DNA of 14,481 bases. It comes from Bacteroidales bacterium (GTDB lineage: Bacteria > Bacteroidota > Bacteroidia > Bacteroidales > UBA7960). The position numbers and the translations under genes are program-made. This document shows positions 14,265 to 14,481 of this stretch, piece after piece. Position 1 is the first letter of the stretch. Each line of letters starts with the position of its first letter. The DNA lies in NCBI GenBank assembly GCA_007122745.1, contig SKTA01000186.1, forward strand, positions 1-14,481, given 5' to 3'. The notes beneath the pieces were generated by a model. The model worked only from the letters and a program-made list of their open reading frames with translations, was not told the DNA's origin and ran no database searches.

Positions 14265-14287
14265 GAAATATATTCTTGTCGGACAAG
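14265..14287 (-). promoter_or_regulatory. candidate usp promoter with a 13-bp palindrome
   Basis: On the - strand, 14272-14265 reads TATATTTC, one mismatch from TAnnTTTG. Immediately upstream, CTTGTC-G-GACAAG (14275-14287) is a perfect inverted repeat lying in the spacer between the -7 and -33 boxes, an operator-like position. No regulator gene is in the window. Confidence 0.35.
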
Positions 14288-14326
14288 TTTTGTGGCGGTT
14301 TTAATTTAAGATTATTCCTCCAGTAG

Positions 14327-14346
14327 GCACAGGGCTTGATCTGTGC
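14327..14346. repeat. inverted repeat GCACAG/CTGTGC
   Basis: GCACAG (14327-14332) and CTGTGC (14341-14346) can pair around an 8-base loop. It sits 14 bases before the octamer array and lacks a T-run; it may be part of the same intergenic repeat cluster. Confidence 0.5.
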
Positions 14347-14360
14347 ATCGAAATTTGTTT

Positions 14361-14392
14361 ATTTGTTGAATTGTTGAATCGTTGATTTGTTG
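14361..14392. repeat. four tandem octamers (ATTTGTTG type)
   Basis: ATTTGTTG, AATTGTTG, AATCGTTG and ATTTGTTG follow head to tail with an 8-base period, directly joined to the GC-rich palindrome. Confidence 0.85.
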
Positions 14393-14425
14393 GGGCGAAT
14401 AGCGATTCGCCCGTACGTTTTTTTT
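14393..14425. repeat. GC-rich palindrome followed by a T-run, REP/MITE-like
   Basis: GGGCGAAT (14393-14400), AGCG, ATTCGCCC (14405-14412) is a perfect 8-bp stem with a 4-base loop. CGTACG follows (14412-14417), then eight Ts (14418-14425). It would look like a + strand terminator, but no + gene precedes it here. I recall similar palindromes scattered between genes in environmental Bacteroidetes; this was not checked. Confidence 0.6.
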
Positions 14426-14442
14426 ATTTATTTTTCATTATC

Positions 14443-14481
14443 CACAAATTGCACAAATTGTTTCACAAATTTGCACAAACC
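14443..14481. repeat. CACAAATTG-type repeats at the window edge
   Basis: CACAAATTG occurs twice in tandem (14443-14460), then TTT, CACAAATTTG (14464-14473) and CACAAA running to the end. The array probably continues beyond the window. Confidence 0.6.

Noticed and set aside
14393..14425. Hairpin plus T8 as a terminator of a + strand gene
   Set aside because: No + strand gene ends in the preceding 3 kb; the sequence fits an intergenic repeat better.

Overview
The window looks like chromosomal DNA of a Bacteroidetes bacterium, probably of the order Bacteroidales, at moderate GC. Three things point there. The ribosomal protein S1 core, Lon, LigA and the GlmU-like protein closely resemble what I remember of Bacteroides-type homologues. 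Start codons lack clear Shine-Dalgarno sequences. Several upstream regions carry the Bacteroidetes -7 promoter motif TAnnTTTG, for example TATCTTTG before rpsA. No search was run, so the taxonomy is inference.

Layout. The + strand holds the 3' part of a GlmU-like sugar nucleotidyltransferase (1-576), lon (813-3290) and rpsA (3500-6154). rpsA ends in a strong hairpin terminator with a T-run on both strands, shared with a convergent - strand pair. That pair is an exonuclease/endonuclease/phosphatase-family protein (10287-9202) followed by a large FAD + Fe-S oxidoreductase (best start 9179, stop 6231). Divergent from this pair is a LolD-type ABC ATPase (+, 10446-11099). It converges on ligA (-, 13277-11229). 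Upstream of ligA lies a tandem universal stress protein (-, 14211-13363) with its own hairpin terminator. The last 270 bases hold no gene but contain tandem octamers, a GC-rich palindrome and CACAAATT-type repeats.

Function. Most of this is housekeeping: protein quality control (Lon), translation (S1), DNA replication and repair (LigA), lipoprotein or export ATPase (LolD-like), stress response (Usp) and 2-hydroxyacid oxidation (GlcD/YdiJ-like). Apart from the EEP/oxidoreductase pair, the genes look like independent units rather than one pathway.

I do not see a convincing undescribed multi-gene system. The most unusual content is (a) the S1 protein, whose ordinary six-domain core is flanked by long charged repeat-rich tails, the N-terminal one built on three nearly identical 45-bp units, and (b) intergenic tandem octamers in two separate places, one array ending on the base next to the ligA stop codon. 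No tRNA, rRNA, CRISPR array, insertion sequence or prophage gene was found.
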